Shown in pieces: positions 1 to 8,096 of a DNA stretch of 64,000 nucleotides. The notes below the pieces were generated by a model. That model was not told where the DNA came from. It did no database searches and worked only from the letters and a program-made list of their open reading frames with translations. Position 1 is the first letter of the stretch. Each line of letters starts with the position of its first letter. Location: contig CAZSNM010000003.1 in the NCBI GenBank assembly GCA_964608455.1, forward strand, positions 1 to 64,000, written 5' to 3'. Origin of the DNA: DTDX01 sp964608455. GTDB taxonomy: Archaea > Thermoproteota > Bathyarchaeia > 40CM-2-53-6 > DTDX01. Position numbers and translations under genes: made by a program.

Positions 1-489
1 AATGTTAGAGAAGGAAAAAATGAGGAATTAAAAGATTTGCTTTTTCAATTAAGGAGTTTAAAAGAAAAACTTTATTTTAAAGGTTTGGGTTTTGGAGTTG
101 TAGCTAGCGAATATCAAAAAACTAAGTTAGAGTTTATTTGTGAAGAATTAGGGTTAGCTTCCTATACTCCATTATGGATGAAAAATCAAAAAAGCTTATT
201 GAAAGAAGAGATCGACTCAGGTTTTGAAATTATCATTACGGCTTGCATGGCTAAAGGATTAAATAGGAAATGGCTTGGAAAAAAAATTGATGAAGAAAAC
301 CTTCAAAAACTAATAATTTTATCAGAAAAGCACGGTTTTAATTTAATTTTTGAAGGGGGAGAAGCTGAAACATTTATTTTAGATGGTCCAATGTTTAAAA
401 AAAGAATTTCAATTTTAGAGTCTGAAATTGAGTGGATGGGGGATTCAGGATTATTAAGAATTAAAAAAGCGAAGTTAGTAAATAAATAA
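1..489 (+). CDS. dph6: Diphthine--ammonia ligase, C-terminal part (cut by window edge)
   Basis: The frame is open from base 1, so the gene starts outside the window; about 162 C-terminal residues are present. The protein would amidate diphthine on elongation factor 2, the last step of diphthamide synthesis. Family-typical blocks are visible: a VVASEYQK motif, a PLW block, and FEGGEAETFILDGP near the C-terminus, characteristic of the Dph6 ATP-pyrophosphatase family. The ATP-binding P-loop-like N-terminus lies upstream. An internal TTG at base 37 is not a convincing start because conserved-looking sequence continues before it. The gene converges on the deaminase gene downstream with only 14 bases between them. 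Confidence 0.85.
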   Translation, partial: NVREGKNEELKDLLFQLRSLKEKLYFKGLGFGVVASEYQKTKLEFICEELGLASYTPLWMKNQKSLLKEEIDSGFEIIITACMAKGLNRKWLGKKIDEENLQKLIILSEKHGFNLIFEGGEAETFILDGPMFKKRISILESEIEWMGDSGLLRIKKAKLVNK

Positions 490-503
490 CTAATAAATTA
501 ATT

Positions 504-1799
504 TTATGAAAGCAGTTTTTCAGCAGCTTCCTCAGCTTTTTCATAAATTTTTTCTGGATTAAGCCTTGTGAATTTTTTATTTTTCATTAAAAATTCTCCA
601 TTTACAATTGTTGAATCAACATTTTCTCCTTTAATAGAGTAAACTAAATCTGAAATTAAACTATTTGAATTATGAATTGGAATTAAATTTGGGTTTTTTA
701 AATCTATTAAAATCAAATCAGCTTTTTTTCCTTTTTCAACGCTTCCAATTTCATTGCTTAAATTTAAGGCTTCAGCTCCACCTAATGTAGCTAAATCTAA
801 AACTTTTTGAGCAGGCATAACTGCAGGATCCCATCTATAAAATTTATGAATTAAAGCGCAAATCTTCATTGTATCAAACATATCTAAGCAATTGTTGCTA
901 GCTGCTCCATCTGTACCAAGAGAAACTGAAACTTTTTCTTCAAGCATTTCTGGTATAGGAGCTACACCACCTGAAGCAAGTTTTAAATTTGAAACTGGGC
1001 AATGCGATACCTTAACATTTTTCTCTTTAAGAATTTTAATTTCTTTTTTAGTTAACCACACACTATGAGCAGCAACTAAATTTGAACATAAAAAACCAAT
1101 TTTATTTAGATATTCAACCTCGCTTAACCCAAATTTTTTTTGAAAAAGAGTTTGTTCCCATCTAGTTTCAGCTAAATGCGTATGTAAAATAACGTTTTTT
1201 TCTTCAGCTTTCTCTTTGCATTTTATTAATGTTTCTTCTGTGCAAGTATATGGGGAATGTGGTGAAATAACCAATCTTATTTTTTGATTATTTAAACTTT
1301 TAATGAAATTTTCTGTTTCATTAAAAAAGCTTTCATTAAAACCGCTTTCACCTTGAACATCTATAATTGCATGTGAAAGAAAAGCTCTTAAACCAGCTTC
1401 ATGAACTGCTTTAGCAACATCCTTAACAAAAAAATACATATCTAAAAAACATGTGGTTCCAGTTTTTATCATTTCTAAGCATCCAAGAAGAGCACCCCAA
1501 TAGCATATTTCTCCAGTTAATTTTTTTTCTAAAGGCCAAATTTTATTTTCTAACCATTCTTTTAATGGAGAATCATCACCATATCCTCTAAATAAGGTCA
1601 TAGATAAATGTGTATGAGTATTGATTAATCCAGGCATAACAATCATTTTGCTGCAATCTAATTCTTCATCAGCTTTAATAGAGATTTTCCCTATATCAAT
1701 TATTTTTCCATCTTCAATATAGATTGATTGATTTTCAAGAATATCTCTATTTAAATTTTGAGTTACAATCCATCTACAGTTTTTAAGAAGAATAGACAA
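504..1799 (-). CDS. mtaD: 5-methylthioadenosine/S-adenosylhomocysteine deaminase
   Basis: Amidohydrolase of 431 residues predicted to deaminate MTA and SAH to the inosyl forms. Metal-site residues are visible: HTH at 62-64, HTH at 206-208, His245 in AAHSVW and Asp297 in GTDGAA. The GYGDDSPLKEWL segment near residue 72 is typical of the MTA/SAH branch rather than of guanine or cytosine deaminases. It is the last gene of the leftward operon and follows the hexuloisomerase by 7 bases. It fits the SAM economy of this window, because AdoMet decarboxylase and the aminopropyl transferase elsewhere release MTA. Exact substrate preference cannot be read from sequence. Confidence 0.85.
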   Translation of the reverse strand: MSILLKNCRWIVTQNLNRDILENQSIYIEDGKIIDIGKISIKADEELDCSKMIVMPGLINTHTHLSMTLFRGYGDDSPLKEWLENKIWPLEKKLTGEICYWGALLGCLEMIKTGTTCFLDMYFFVKDVAKAVHEAGLRAFLSHAIIDVQGESGFNESFFNETENFIKSLNNQKIRLVISPHSPYTCTEETLIKCKEKAEEKNVILHTHLAETRWEQTLFQKKFGLSEVEYLNKIGFLCSNLVAAHSVWLTKKEIKILKEKNVKVSHCPVSNLKLASGGVAPIPEMLEEKVSVSLGTDGAASNNCLDMFDTMKICALIHKFYRWDPAVMPAQKVLDLATLGGAEALNLSNEIGSVEKGKKADLILIDLKNPNLIPIHNSNSLISDLVYSIKGENVDSTIVNGEFLMKNKKFTRLNPEKIYEKAEEAAEKLLS

Positions 1800-1806
1800 T
1801 TTTACT

Positions 1807-2403
1807 TCACTCTATAGTTGCATGTCTAGCTCTAAGCTCATCCTCTGTTTTACCAAGCTTCCTCATTAATTCAACTATTAAACTATCTAGAAAAACCATT
1901 GTTGAAATTTCAAATATTGTTCCAAGCGGTGCTAAAGGTTCATGAGCTCCAGTTATCTGCCTTAAAAAATAATCTGTTTCATTAACTCTTTTAGCTCGCC
2001 CCTTTATCTGAACAATATGATCTGCAAGTTTTCCTAAAGGTGAATCTGGATAGGAAGTTACAGCAATTATTTTAGCTCCAACTTCTTTTCCTATTTCGCA
2101 TGCTGTAACAACAAGTTTTGTTGTTCCAGAGCCTGAAATAGCTATAATTAAATCGTCTTTTCCTATAGCTGGAGTTATTGTTTCACCTAATACATAAACA
2201 TTGAATCCTAAATGCATTAAACGCATAGCAAAAGATTTTCCTGCAAAACCGCTTCTTCCAGCCCCTATAACAAGTATTCTATTATTTTTAGATTTTATTA
2301 TCCATTCAATCATTTTTTCTACTTCTTCAGGGTTTATTTTTGAAACAGATTCTTTAACGCCTTCTAAAAGGGCAGCAGCAACTTCATTAAAATCGCTTGT
2401 CAA
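1807..2403 (-). CDS. hxlB: 6-phospho-3-hexuloisomerase (SIS domain)
   Basis: A single SIS domain of 198 residues. It interconverts 6-phospho-3-hexulose and fructose 6-phosphate in the ribulose monophosphate pathway, which many archaea run in reverse to make pentoses. Visible features are VIGAGRSGFAGK (about residues 45-56), the sugar-phosphate loop ISGSGTTK, and the terminal ELRARHATIE block typical of this family. No hexulose-6-phosphate synthase gene is adjacent. It sits 51 bases after ecfT and 7 bases before the deaminase in a leftward run. A general sugar-phosphate isomerase is the alternative, but the C-terminus favours PHI. Confidence 0.85.
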   Translation of the reverse strand: MTSDFNEVAAALLEGVKESVSKINPEEVEKMIEWIIKSKNNRILVIGAGRSGFAGKSFAMRLMHLGFNVYVLGETITPAIGKDDLIIAISGSGTTKLVVTACEIGKEVGAKIIAVTSYPDSPLGKLADHIVQIKGRAKRVNETDYFLRQITGAHEPLAPLGTIFEISTMVFLDSLIVELMRKLGKTEDELRARHATIE

Positions 2404-2454
2404 ATTTTTTCCTCCTCTTTTTCAATTCAATTTATAATAACAAAAAATCTTTAT

Positions 2455-3255
2455 TTAACTCTTTAAAAAAGTTTTGTAAAAACTAATTGTAGGAAATTTA
2501 ATTGGAAGATCAATTTGAGGTAAAGATATATAAAGCTTTATATAAATTCCAAAAACAAGAAGGAGAATTGTTAAAATTAAAGTAATATAATCCAGGCTAC
2601 TAAATTTTAGGGTTATATACGATTCTCTTTTTTTAGATGCATTAAAACCTCGAGATTCTAAAGCTTCAGCAAGCTCCATGCTTCTTCTAATAGCGCTAAC
2701 AATTAATGGAATTAAAATTGGAATAAAATTTTTAACTCTTTTTATTAAATTACCTTTTTCCAATTCTAATCCTCTAGATTTTTGAGCATCAATAACTGTT
2801 TGAGCATCTATAGCTATTGTTGGAACCAATCTTACCGCTGTAGTAAAGGTAAAAACAAGCGGATATGGAATTTTCATTTGCTCCAAGGCTAATCCTAAAT
2901 CATCCGGTGAAGTAGTCATAAAAAACAAGGAAAAAGATGAAACTAAAGTTAAAAATCTAATAGTCATAGCTAAAGAAAAGGCAAAGGATGACCCCGTAAT
3001 AAAATTCATTATAAAAATTAAAATTGCAAAAAAAGCTGTTCCCTTCATTGTTTTTAACCATTTTTTACCACATTTAGCAAGAAGAATTAATGGTAATTGA
3101 ATTAAGAAAAGAATAGTTAAACCTATTAAATTTGTAAAAAGTAATGATAAAGCAAAAATAACGATTATAAACATAAATTTTGCTCTAGGATCAATTTTAT
3201 GAATTGGTGTATTTAATTTTTTAAATTTAAATCCATCAAAAACTCTAAGCGACAT
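2455..3255 (-). CDS. ecfT: Energy-coupling factor transporter transmembrane protein EcfT
   Basis: Integral membrane protein of 266 residues, the membrane scaffold of an ECF-type vitamin or metal importer. Several hydrophobic helices cover about residues 25-130 and 220-245. Two cytoplasmic coupling-helix motifs of the family are visible, ALEQMKIPYPL and AQKSRGLELEKG, followed by RRSMELAEALESRGF. It starts 4 bases after the second ATPase gene, so A, A' and T form one transcript. No substrate-binding S component lies next to them, which fits a shared (group II) module serving S proteins encoded elsewhere. Confidence 0.88.
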   Translation of the reverse strand: MSLRVFDGFKFKKLNTPIHKIDPRAKFMFIIVIFALSLLFTNLIGLTILFLIQLPLILLAKCGKKWLKTMKGTAFFAILIFIMNFITGSSFAFSLAMTIRFLTLVSSFSLFFMTTSPDDLGLALEQMKIPYPLVFTFTTAVRLVPTIAIDAQTVIDAQKSRGLELEKGNLIKRVKNFIPILIPLIVSAIRRSMELAEALESRGFNASKKRESYITLKFSSLDYITLILTILLLVFGIYIKLYISLPQIDLPIKFPTISFYKTFLKS

Positions 3256-3259
3256 TTTT

Positions 3260-4075
3260 TCACCTTTTAAGCATTTTAACTAAATAGGATTTAGCTGAAT
3301 AAACATCTATAATTTTTTGATTTACTCCTAAATCTTTTAATGCTTTCATAAGTTTTGATATTTGAGGAAGCTCTAAAGAGCATTCATTTACAAATTCTTC
3401 GTTAGAAAGTATTTCTTCAGCTGGACCATCAGCAACAATTCTTCCCTTAGAAAGAAGAATAACTCTAGGGTGACATTCAGCAACAAATTCTACATCATGC
3501 GTAACCATAATTACGGATTTTCCTTGAGTAACCAATTGTAAAATAAAATTTCTTAACCTTTCTTTTTGACGGTAATCTTGCCCTATTGTTGGTTCATCTA
3601 AAACAATATATTTTGGATCCCAAACTAAAACTGAAGCTAAAGCAACTCTTTTTCTTTCTCCACCGCTTAAAGTAAATGGGGATGAATTACTATATTTTGT
3701 TAAATCTAAAATTTCAAGAATTTTTTTTACTCTAGCCTTAATAACATCTTCACTATAATTAAAGTTTTTTAAGGAGAAGGCAACCTCATCCCAAACTGTT
3801 TCACAAAAAAGTTGATGATCTGGATTTTGAAATACTAATCCAACAAGTTTAGCTAAACTAGCTACACTGGTTTTTCGTGTATCTATTCCATCAACTAAAA
3901 CTCTACCAGAGGAAGGTTTAAGCAAACCATTAAAATGTTTAATTAAAGTTGTTTTTCCAGCACCGTTTTCCCCCATGATAGCTATAAATTCCCCTTCATA
4001 AATTTCCAAGTTTATACCTTTTAAAACCTCCTCTTTATCAAAATAGGAAAACCTTAAATTTTCAACTTTTATCAT
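3260..4075 (-). CDS. ecfA2: Energy-coupling factor transporter ATP-binding protein (second, A')
   Basis: ABC ATPase of 271 residues. Walker A is GENGAGKTT near residue 34, the Q-loop is VFQNPDHQLF, the signature is LSGGERKR, and Walker B is YIVLDEPT. VFQNPDHQLF is typical of ECF ATPases. It would pair with the adjacent ATPase and EcfT to power uptake of a vitamin or metal. The coding sequence overlaps the upstream ATPase by 4 bases (ATGA type), indicating translational coupling. Confidence 0.9.
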   Translation of the reverse strand: MIKVENLRFSYFDKEEVLKGINLEIYEGEFIAIMGENGAGKTTLIKHFNGLLKPSSGRVLVDGIDTRKTSVASLAKLVGLVFQNPDHQLFCETVWDEVAFSLKNFNYSEDVIKARVKKILEILDLTKYSNSSPFTLSGGERKRVALASVLVWDPKYIVLDEPTIGQDYRQKERLRNFILQLVTQGKSVIMVTHDVEFVAECHPRVILLSKGRIVADGPAEEILSNEEFVNECSLELPQISKLMKALKDLGVNQKIIDVYSAKSYLVKMLKR

Positions 4076-4917
4076 TTAAGCAATCTCCTTAACTCTATTG
4101 CAGCTTCTTCAATTGTTACAGGTGTTTTATTAAACTTAAAGTTTTCCTGTTTTAATTGATGAAATAAAAGTGTTACTTTAGGTATTCCAACCCCTAGAAG
4201 ATATGCTTCTTCAGTTAAAACTTTTGATGGTTCACCATCTAAAGCTATTTCTCCATCATTCATTATCACTATTCTATTAGCAAATTGAGCTACAAAATCT
4301 AGTCTATGCTCAACTAAAATTACAGTGATTCCAAATTGCTTATTTAAATTTTGAATCACCTTTAATATTTCTAAAGCTGATTTAGGATCTAGAAAAGATG
4401 TTGGTTCATCTAAAACAATTATTTCAGGTTTCATAGATAAAATTGATGCTATAGCTGCTTTTTGTTGCTGACCACCAGAAAGCTCATAAGGCGCTTTCTC
4501 TCTTAAATGAGTTATTCCAACAACTTTTAAAGCCCATTCAACCCTTTCTTTAATTTCTTTCTTTGGAAGACCTAAATTTTCTAAACCAAAAGCTACATCT
4601 CTTTCAATAGTTAAAGAAAATAGTTGGTTTTCAGGATTTTGAAAAACAAAACCTACATGTTTAGCTAATTCTGAAGTGGAATGCTCCTTTGTATTTAATC
4701 CGCAAACATAAACTTCACCTTTCATTTCTCCAGAGTAAAAATTTGGAATTAAACCATTTAAACAACGGCATAAAGTTGTTTTTCCGCAGCCGCTTGGGCC
4801 TGTTAAAACAATGAATTCACCTTTATATGCATTAAAATTAATATTTTTAATTGAGGGTTTTTCTAAACCAGCATATGTAAAAGTTAAATTTTTAATATGA
4901 ATTATTGGTTCATTCAA
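4072..4917 (-). CDS. ecfA1: Energy-coupling factor transporter ATP-binding protein (first, A)
   Basis: ABC ATPase of 281 residues and partner of the downstream ATPase. Walker A is GPSGCGKTT near residue 38, the Q-loop VFQNPENQLF, the signature LSGGQQQK and Walker B IIVLDEPT. A C-terminal extension after about residue 230 is typical of ECF A proteins. It begins 2 bases after the stop of the DHH phosphoesterase gene, so the whole prefoldin-DHH-ECF stretch looks like one operon. The transported substrate cannot be inferred without an S component. Confidence 0.9.
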   Translation of the reverse strand: MNEPIIHIKNLTFTYAGLEKPSIKNINFNAYKGEFIVLTGPSGCGKTTLCRCLNGLIPNFYSGEMKGEVYVCGLNTKEHSTSELAKHVGFVFQNPENQLFSLTIERDVAFGLENLGLPKKEIKERVEWALKVVGITHLREKAPYELSGGQQQKAAIASILSMKPEIIVLDEPTSFLDPKSALEILKVIQNLNKQFGITVILVEHRLDFVAQFANRIVIMNDGEIALDGEPSKVLTEEAYLLGVGIPKVTLLFHQLKQENFKFNKTPVTIEEAAIELRRLLK

Positions 4918-4919
4918 TA

Positions 4920-5921
4920 TTAAGTCGCCTTTAAAAGATTCATTAATAAACTTGTTGAGTGAGTGATTGCTTCATTTAAATTTCCATATCCATGAATTCC
5001 AGCTGCTATAGCATGACCGCTACCTACACCATTTAAAAGTTTTCCTAATGGAATAGCTAAATCTCTACCTAAATGAATTCCAGTAACTTTATGGAATTCA
5101 GTTGTAGCTCTTAAACTAACCTTAATTTTACCCTTTTTTTCTCCACCAACAATAGCTACATCAGCTCCTAAAGCTATTATAGCTCTAGCAGCTGAAGCTT
5201 GAAAAGCGCTTACAATTGAAGTGGCAAGCATCCAATTTCCAATCTCCTTAATCTCCATTCTTTGAGCAGCTTTCAATCTTGCTATTCTTTCAGATTTACC
5301 TAATGGAATCTTTAATAATTCAACAGCTTTTTCAGGTTTAGCTCCAAGTTTGCATAAGCCTGCAGCTGCTTGAAAAGTTTGAAGATTAGATAGAGTAAAA
5401 TGTCTAGTATCAAAGGTTAATCCAATCATTAATGCTTGAGCTACAATTCTTAAAGGTTTAATTTTAAATTTTTGATAAAGATTATATATGATTTCGCATG
5501 TAGAAGTGGCTTTTTCATTTATTAAAAATAGCTTTGCAATTTTTTTTGTTTCCGGATGCTTAGCATGATGATCAATTATAATAGTGGGTTTTCTTAACTT
5601 TAAGATTCTTTCTCCAAATTCTCCAAGTTGTTTAATAGTGCTCGTATCAACAAGAAAAATCGATTCAATAAATTTTAAATCTAAATCTTCAATAAAAAAT
5701 GCTGGGATGACCTTTAAAACTTGTTTTGAAATTCGGCTTATTCCTTCAGGTGCAACAAGCGAAATTCTCAATCTTTTATTTAATCTTTTTAAAAGCTTTA
5801 ATAAAGCAAAAGCTGAGCAAATAGCATCTGGATCAGCATTTTGATGACATACTATGGCTGCGCTTTTTAAATTAAAAATATAACGTTTAAATTTGGTTAA
5901 TAAATTTCCCTGTTTAACCAG
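4920..5921 (-). CDS. DHH-family phosphoesterase, probably initiated at a non-AUG codon
   Basis: DHH/DHHA1 phosphoesterase with DHH motif III at IIDHHAKHP and a C-terminal DHHA1 domain with GVGSGHAIAAG (a GGGH-like motif). The first ATG/GTG/TTG start is TTG at 5771, but the reading frame stays open upstream and encodes the essential metal motif HQNADPDAICSA just before it. Between the upstream in-frame TAG and that motif there is no ATG, GTG or TTG. A CTG at 5921 lies a few bases after an AAGGGGA Shine-Dalgarno-like run and would give 333 residues. The family includes NrnA/RecJ-like nano-RNA or cyclic-dinucleotide hydrolases; the exact substrate is unknown. Its position next to prefoldin beta is common in archaea. 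Confidence 0.75.
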   Translation of the reverse strand: MVKQGNLLTKFKRYIFNLKSAAIVCHQNADPDAICSAFALLKLLKRLNKRLRISLVAPEGISRISKQVLKVIPAFFIEDLDLKFIESIFLVDTSTIKQLGEFGERILKLRKPTIIIDHHAKHPETKKIAKLFLINEKATSTCEIIYNLYQKFKIKPLRIVAQALMIGLTFDTRHFTLSNLQTFQAAAGLCKLGAKPEKAVELLKIPLGKSERIARLKAAQRMEIKEIGNWMLATSIVSAFQASAARAIIALGADVAIVGGEKKGKIKVSLRATTEFHKVTGIHLGRDLAIPLGKLLNGVGSGHAIAAGIHGYGNLNEAITHSTSLLMNLLKAT

Positions 5922-5955
5922 GTTTATTCCCCTTTTAATTTCCTATAGAGAAAAG

Positions 5956-6312
5956 TTAAGGTTGACTTTTAAGCCTCTCTTGAAGCTTTAATTGAAGCTC
6001 CTTAATTTTAGCTCTGGTTCGTTCTTCTTGCTTGCTTAATACAGTTACTCGAGTATTTAATAATTCTTTACGCTCTTTTAATTCATTTAATAATGTTTGT
6101 CTATCTGCTTGAAGAAGAATGCTTCCTACAGATTTATAAACAGCAACTTTATCATCTATTTTTTCAAGTTCTGAAATAGCTTTTTCAGCTTCAGCTAATT
6201 CAAGCTCAAGTTGCTGCTTTTGAGTAACAATAGCTTGCAATGTTTGCTCCATTTGCTGGAGCCTTAATAATTGCTCTTGAATTTGGGGAGGTAACTCTTC
6301 CTCTTCACTCAT
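5956..6312 (-). CDS. pfdB: Prefoldin subunit beta
   Basis: Small coiled-coil chaperone subunit (118 residues) that forms the jellyfish-like prefoldin hexamer with alpha subunits and hands unfolded proteins to the thermosome. Two long heptad-rich helices (about residues 5-50 and 70-115) flank the conserved KVYKSVGSILLQ hairpin. I chose ATG 6312, giving MSEEEELPPQ, over a GTG nine bases upstream, because a GAGGTG ribosome site lies about 7 bases before the ATG. It is the first gene of the leftward operon and is divergent from the nucleotidyltransferase gene. Confidence 0.9.
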   Translation of the reverse strand: MSEEEELPPQIQEQLLRLQQMEQTLQAIVTQKQQLELELAEAEKAISELEKIDDKVAVYKSVGSILLQADRQTLLNELKERKELLNTRVTVLSKQEERTRAKIKELQLKLQERLKSQP

Positions 6313-6454
6313 TAAAAACACCTCTAAAATAATTTATTTTTCACTTGAAAAGTTTAACTTTTTAATTATTGTTTACCTTTAAAATTTAAACATTTAGGTT
6401 TAAAAACAACAATTTTAAACAAACTTAGCTTTTTATATTTTAAAGGTGTTTAAA

Positions 6455-7294
6455 ATGGTTTTTGTAAGCTCAATTTTTAATAAATTAAGAGATTCGATAA
6501 ACAGCGAGGCTGAAAAATTTATTAAATCAACTACAGCGATAATTAATGCTGGTGGTGAAGGAGTTAGATTAAGACCTTATACATTAACTCAACCTAAACC
6601 TTTGATTAAAGTTGGTTTAAATCCTAAACCATTAATGTATTGGGCTATGCTTCCGCTTTTGCTTAGTGGAGTCTCAAATTTTGTTATTACTGTTCGTTAT
6701 GGAAAAGAAGCTATTGAAGAAGAATTTGGTAAAGGCGAAAAGTTAAGTAAAGAATTTAATAGAGCAATTAAAGTAGATTATGTTGAGGAGCCTAAACCTC
6801 TTGGAAGGGCAGGTTCCATAAAGCTTGGTTTAGAAGAGGGAAAAATAGATTCTTCAAAACCAGCTGTAATTCTTAATGCTTCAGATATATTGGCTATAAA
6901 TTTTTTGGATTTAGCAAAACATCATATTTTGCAAAGAGTTAGATATGGATTTGAAGTAACACAAGTTTATGCTTCAGGCTATAAAGTTCAATATGGAATA
7001 GGAAAAATTCATCCAACCACAGGTCAAGTTTTAGAATTTATTGAAAAACCTGAGAGGTTTGAACCGACAAATACTGCTTGTTATTGTCTTCAAGAAAGGC
7101 TTAATGATTTTAAATATATTAAGAAGGTTCCATCAAATCCTGAAGATGAATTAATTCATAAATGGATTAAAGAAGGAATATTAGGTGCATATATTATTCC
7201 TTATGAAAAACTTATTTCAATAAAGTTTGAAGCTGATCTTGAAAGAGCAAGTAAAATTGATTTAGAAAAATTTATTAAAGATTCATGGATTTAA
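6455..7294 (+). CDS. Sugar-phosphate nucleotidyltransferase
   Basis: NTP-transferase of about 279 residues. Near residues 25-45 it has INAGGEGVRLRPYT followed by PKPLIKV, the nucleotide- and sugar-phosphate-binding signature of this superfamily. It would charge a hexose 1-phosphate with a nucleotide for glycan synthesis. There is no left-handed beta-helix tail, so it is not a bifunctional GlmU-like enzyme. The ATG at 6455 is preceded by AAAGGTG at good spacing; a GTG nine bases upstream is a weaker start. An N-terminal extension of roughly 20 residues precedes the Rossmann strand. The sugar and base specificity cannot be read. Confidence 0.8.
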   Translation: MVFVSSIFNKLRDSINSEAEKFIKSTTAIINAGGEGVRLRPYTLTQPKPLIKVGLNPKPLMYWAMLPLLLSGVSNFVITVRYGKEAIEEEFGKGEKLSKEFNRAIKVDYVEEPKPLGRAGSIKLGLEEGKIDSSKPAVILNASDILAINFLDLAKHHILQRVRYGFEVTQVYASGYKVQYGIGKIHPTTGQVLEFIEKPERFEPTNTACYCLQERLNDFKYIKKVPSNPEDELIHKWIKEGILGAYIIPYEKLISIKFEADLERASKIDLEKFIKDSWI

Positions 7295-7298
7295 AACT

Positions 7299-8060
7299 TT
7301 AAATTAATTCTTTAGGAATGTTATCTAAGTTATATGCAATTAATGGTTTAATTCCAGCTTTTTTTAATCTTTTAACAACATGGGGATAAAGAAATACATA
7401 TTCCTCTTCAACCTCTAAAACTAATTTTTCATCTATTTCCCTTAAAACATTTTTTAAGTTTTCAAAATTTTCTTTTGAACTAAAAGAGAGCATAACTGCA
7501 GGATGACATGAAATACCTGTATCTAAAAGATTTTTTAAAGCATTTAATTGTAAATTAAAGAATTCAGGCAAGGCCCCTGTAAGAAGAGAAAATTCTTCAG
7601 GATTTGTTCCTTTAAGAGAAATTCTTGCATGAACACATTTAAATTTAGAGAGTTGCTTAGCATAGTTAGAATCTATTAAAATTCCATTTGATTCTAATAT
7701 AAATTTATATCGTGTTTGCTCAATTAACTCAAGTAATTTAAAAAGATGCGTTTTACCTATTGTAGGTTCGTTTCCGCTAATTCTTAATAAATTATAACCA
7801 TGTTTATCAGCGCATTCTTTAAGCTTAACAAAAATTTGCTCTGGTGAATAAAATTCACCAATTTTATCAGGATCATCTCTAGGGGCATTGCTCCAGCAAA
7901 AAACGCATTTTAAACAGCAACCGCAGCAATCTGCTGTTGCAATTCCACCATACCATTTTCCAGCTCTAGCAACTCGATAATATTTTCTAAAGCTACCATT
8001 AACAACTATTTTTTCAATTTCTTCTGCAAGCTTTAAAGGGTTATAAAGCATATTTATCAC
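7299..8060 (-). CDS. Radical SAM protein
   Basis: Protein of about 253 residues with a CxxxCxxC cluster-binding motif inside DCCGCCLKCVFCW (about residues 44-56). The ISGNEPTIGK segment corresponds to the SAM-binding GGEP-like region, and ESNGILID follows. The first residues differ between GTG 8060 and ATG 8051, and neither has a clear ribosome site. The gene stands alone, converging on the nucleotidyltransferase with 4 bases between stops. It resembles the broad pyruvate-formate-lyase-activating-enzyme-like archaeal group, but no substrate can be assigned. Confidence 0.75.
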   Translation of the reverse strand: MINMLYNPLKLAEEIEKIVVNGSFRKYYRVARAGKWYGGIATADCCGCCLKCVFCWSNAPRDDPDKIGEFYSPEQIFVKLKECADKHGYNLLRISGNEPTIGKTHLFKLLELIEQTRYKFILESNGILIDSNYAKQLSKFKCVHARISLKGTNPEEFSLLTGALPEFFNLQLNALKNLLDTGISCHPAVMLSFSSKENFENLKNVLREIDEKLVLEVEEEYVFLYPHVVKRLKKAGIKPLIAYNLDNIPKELI

Positions 8061-8096
8061 ATTGATGCTTTAGACTATGTAATAAAAGATTAAAAA

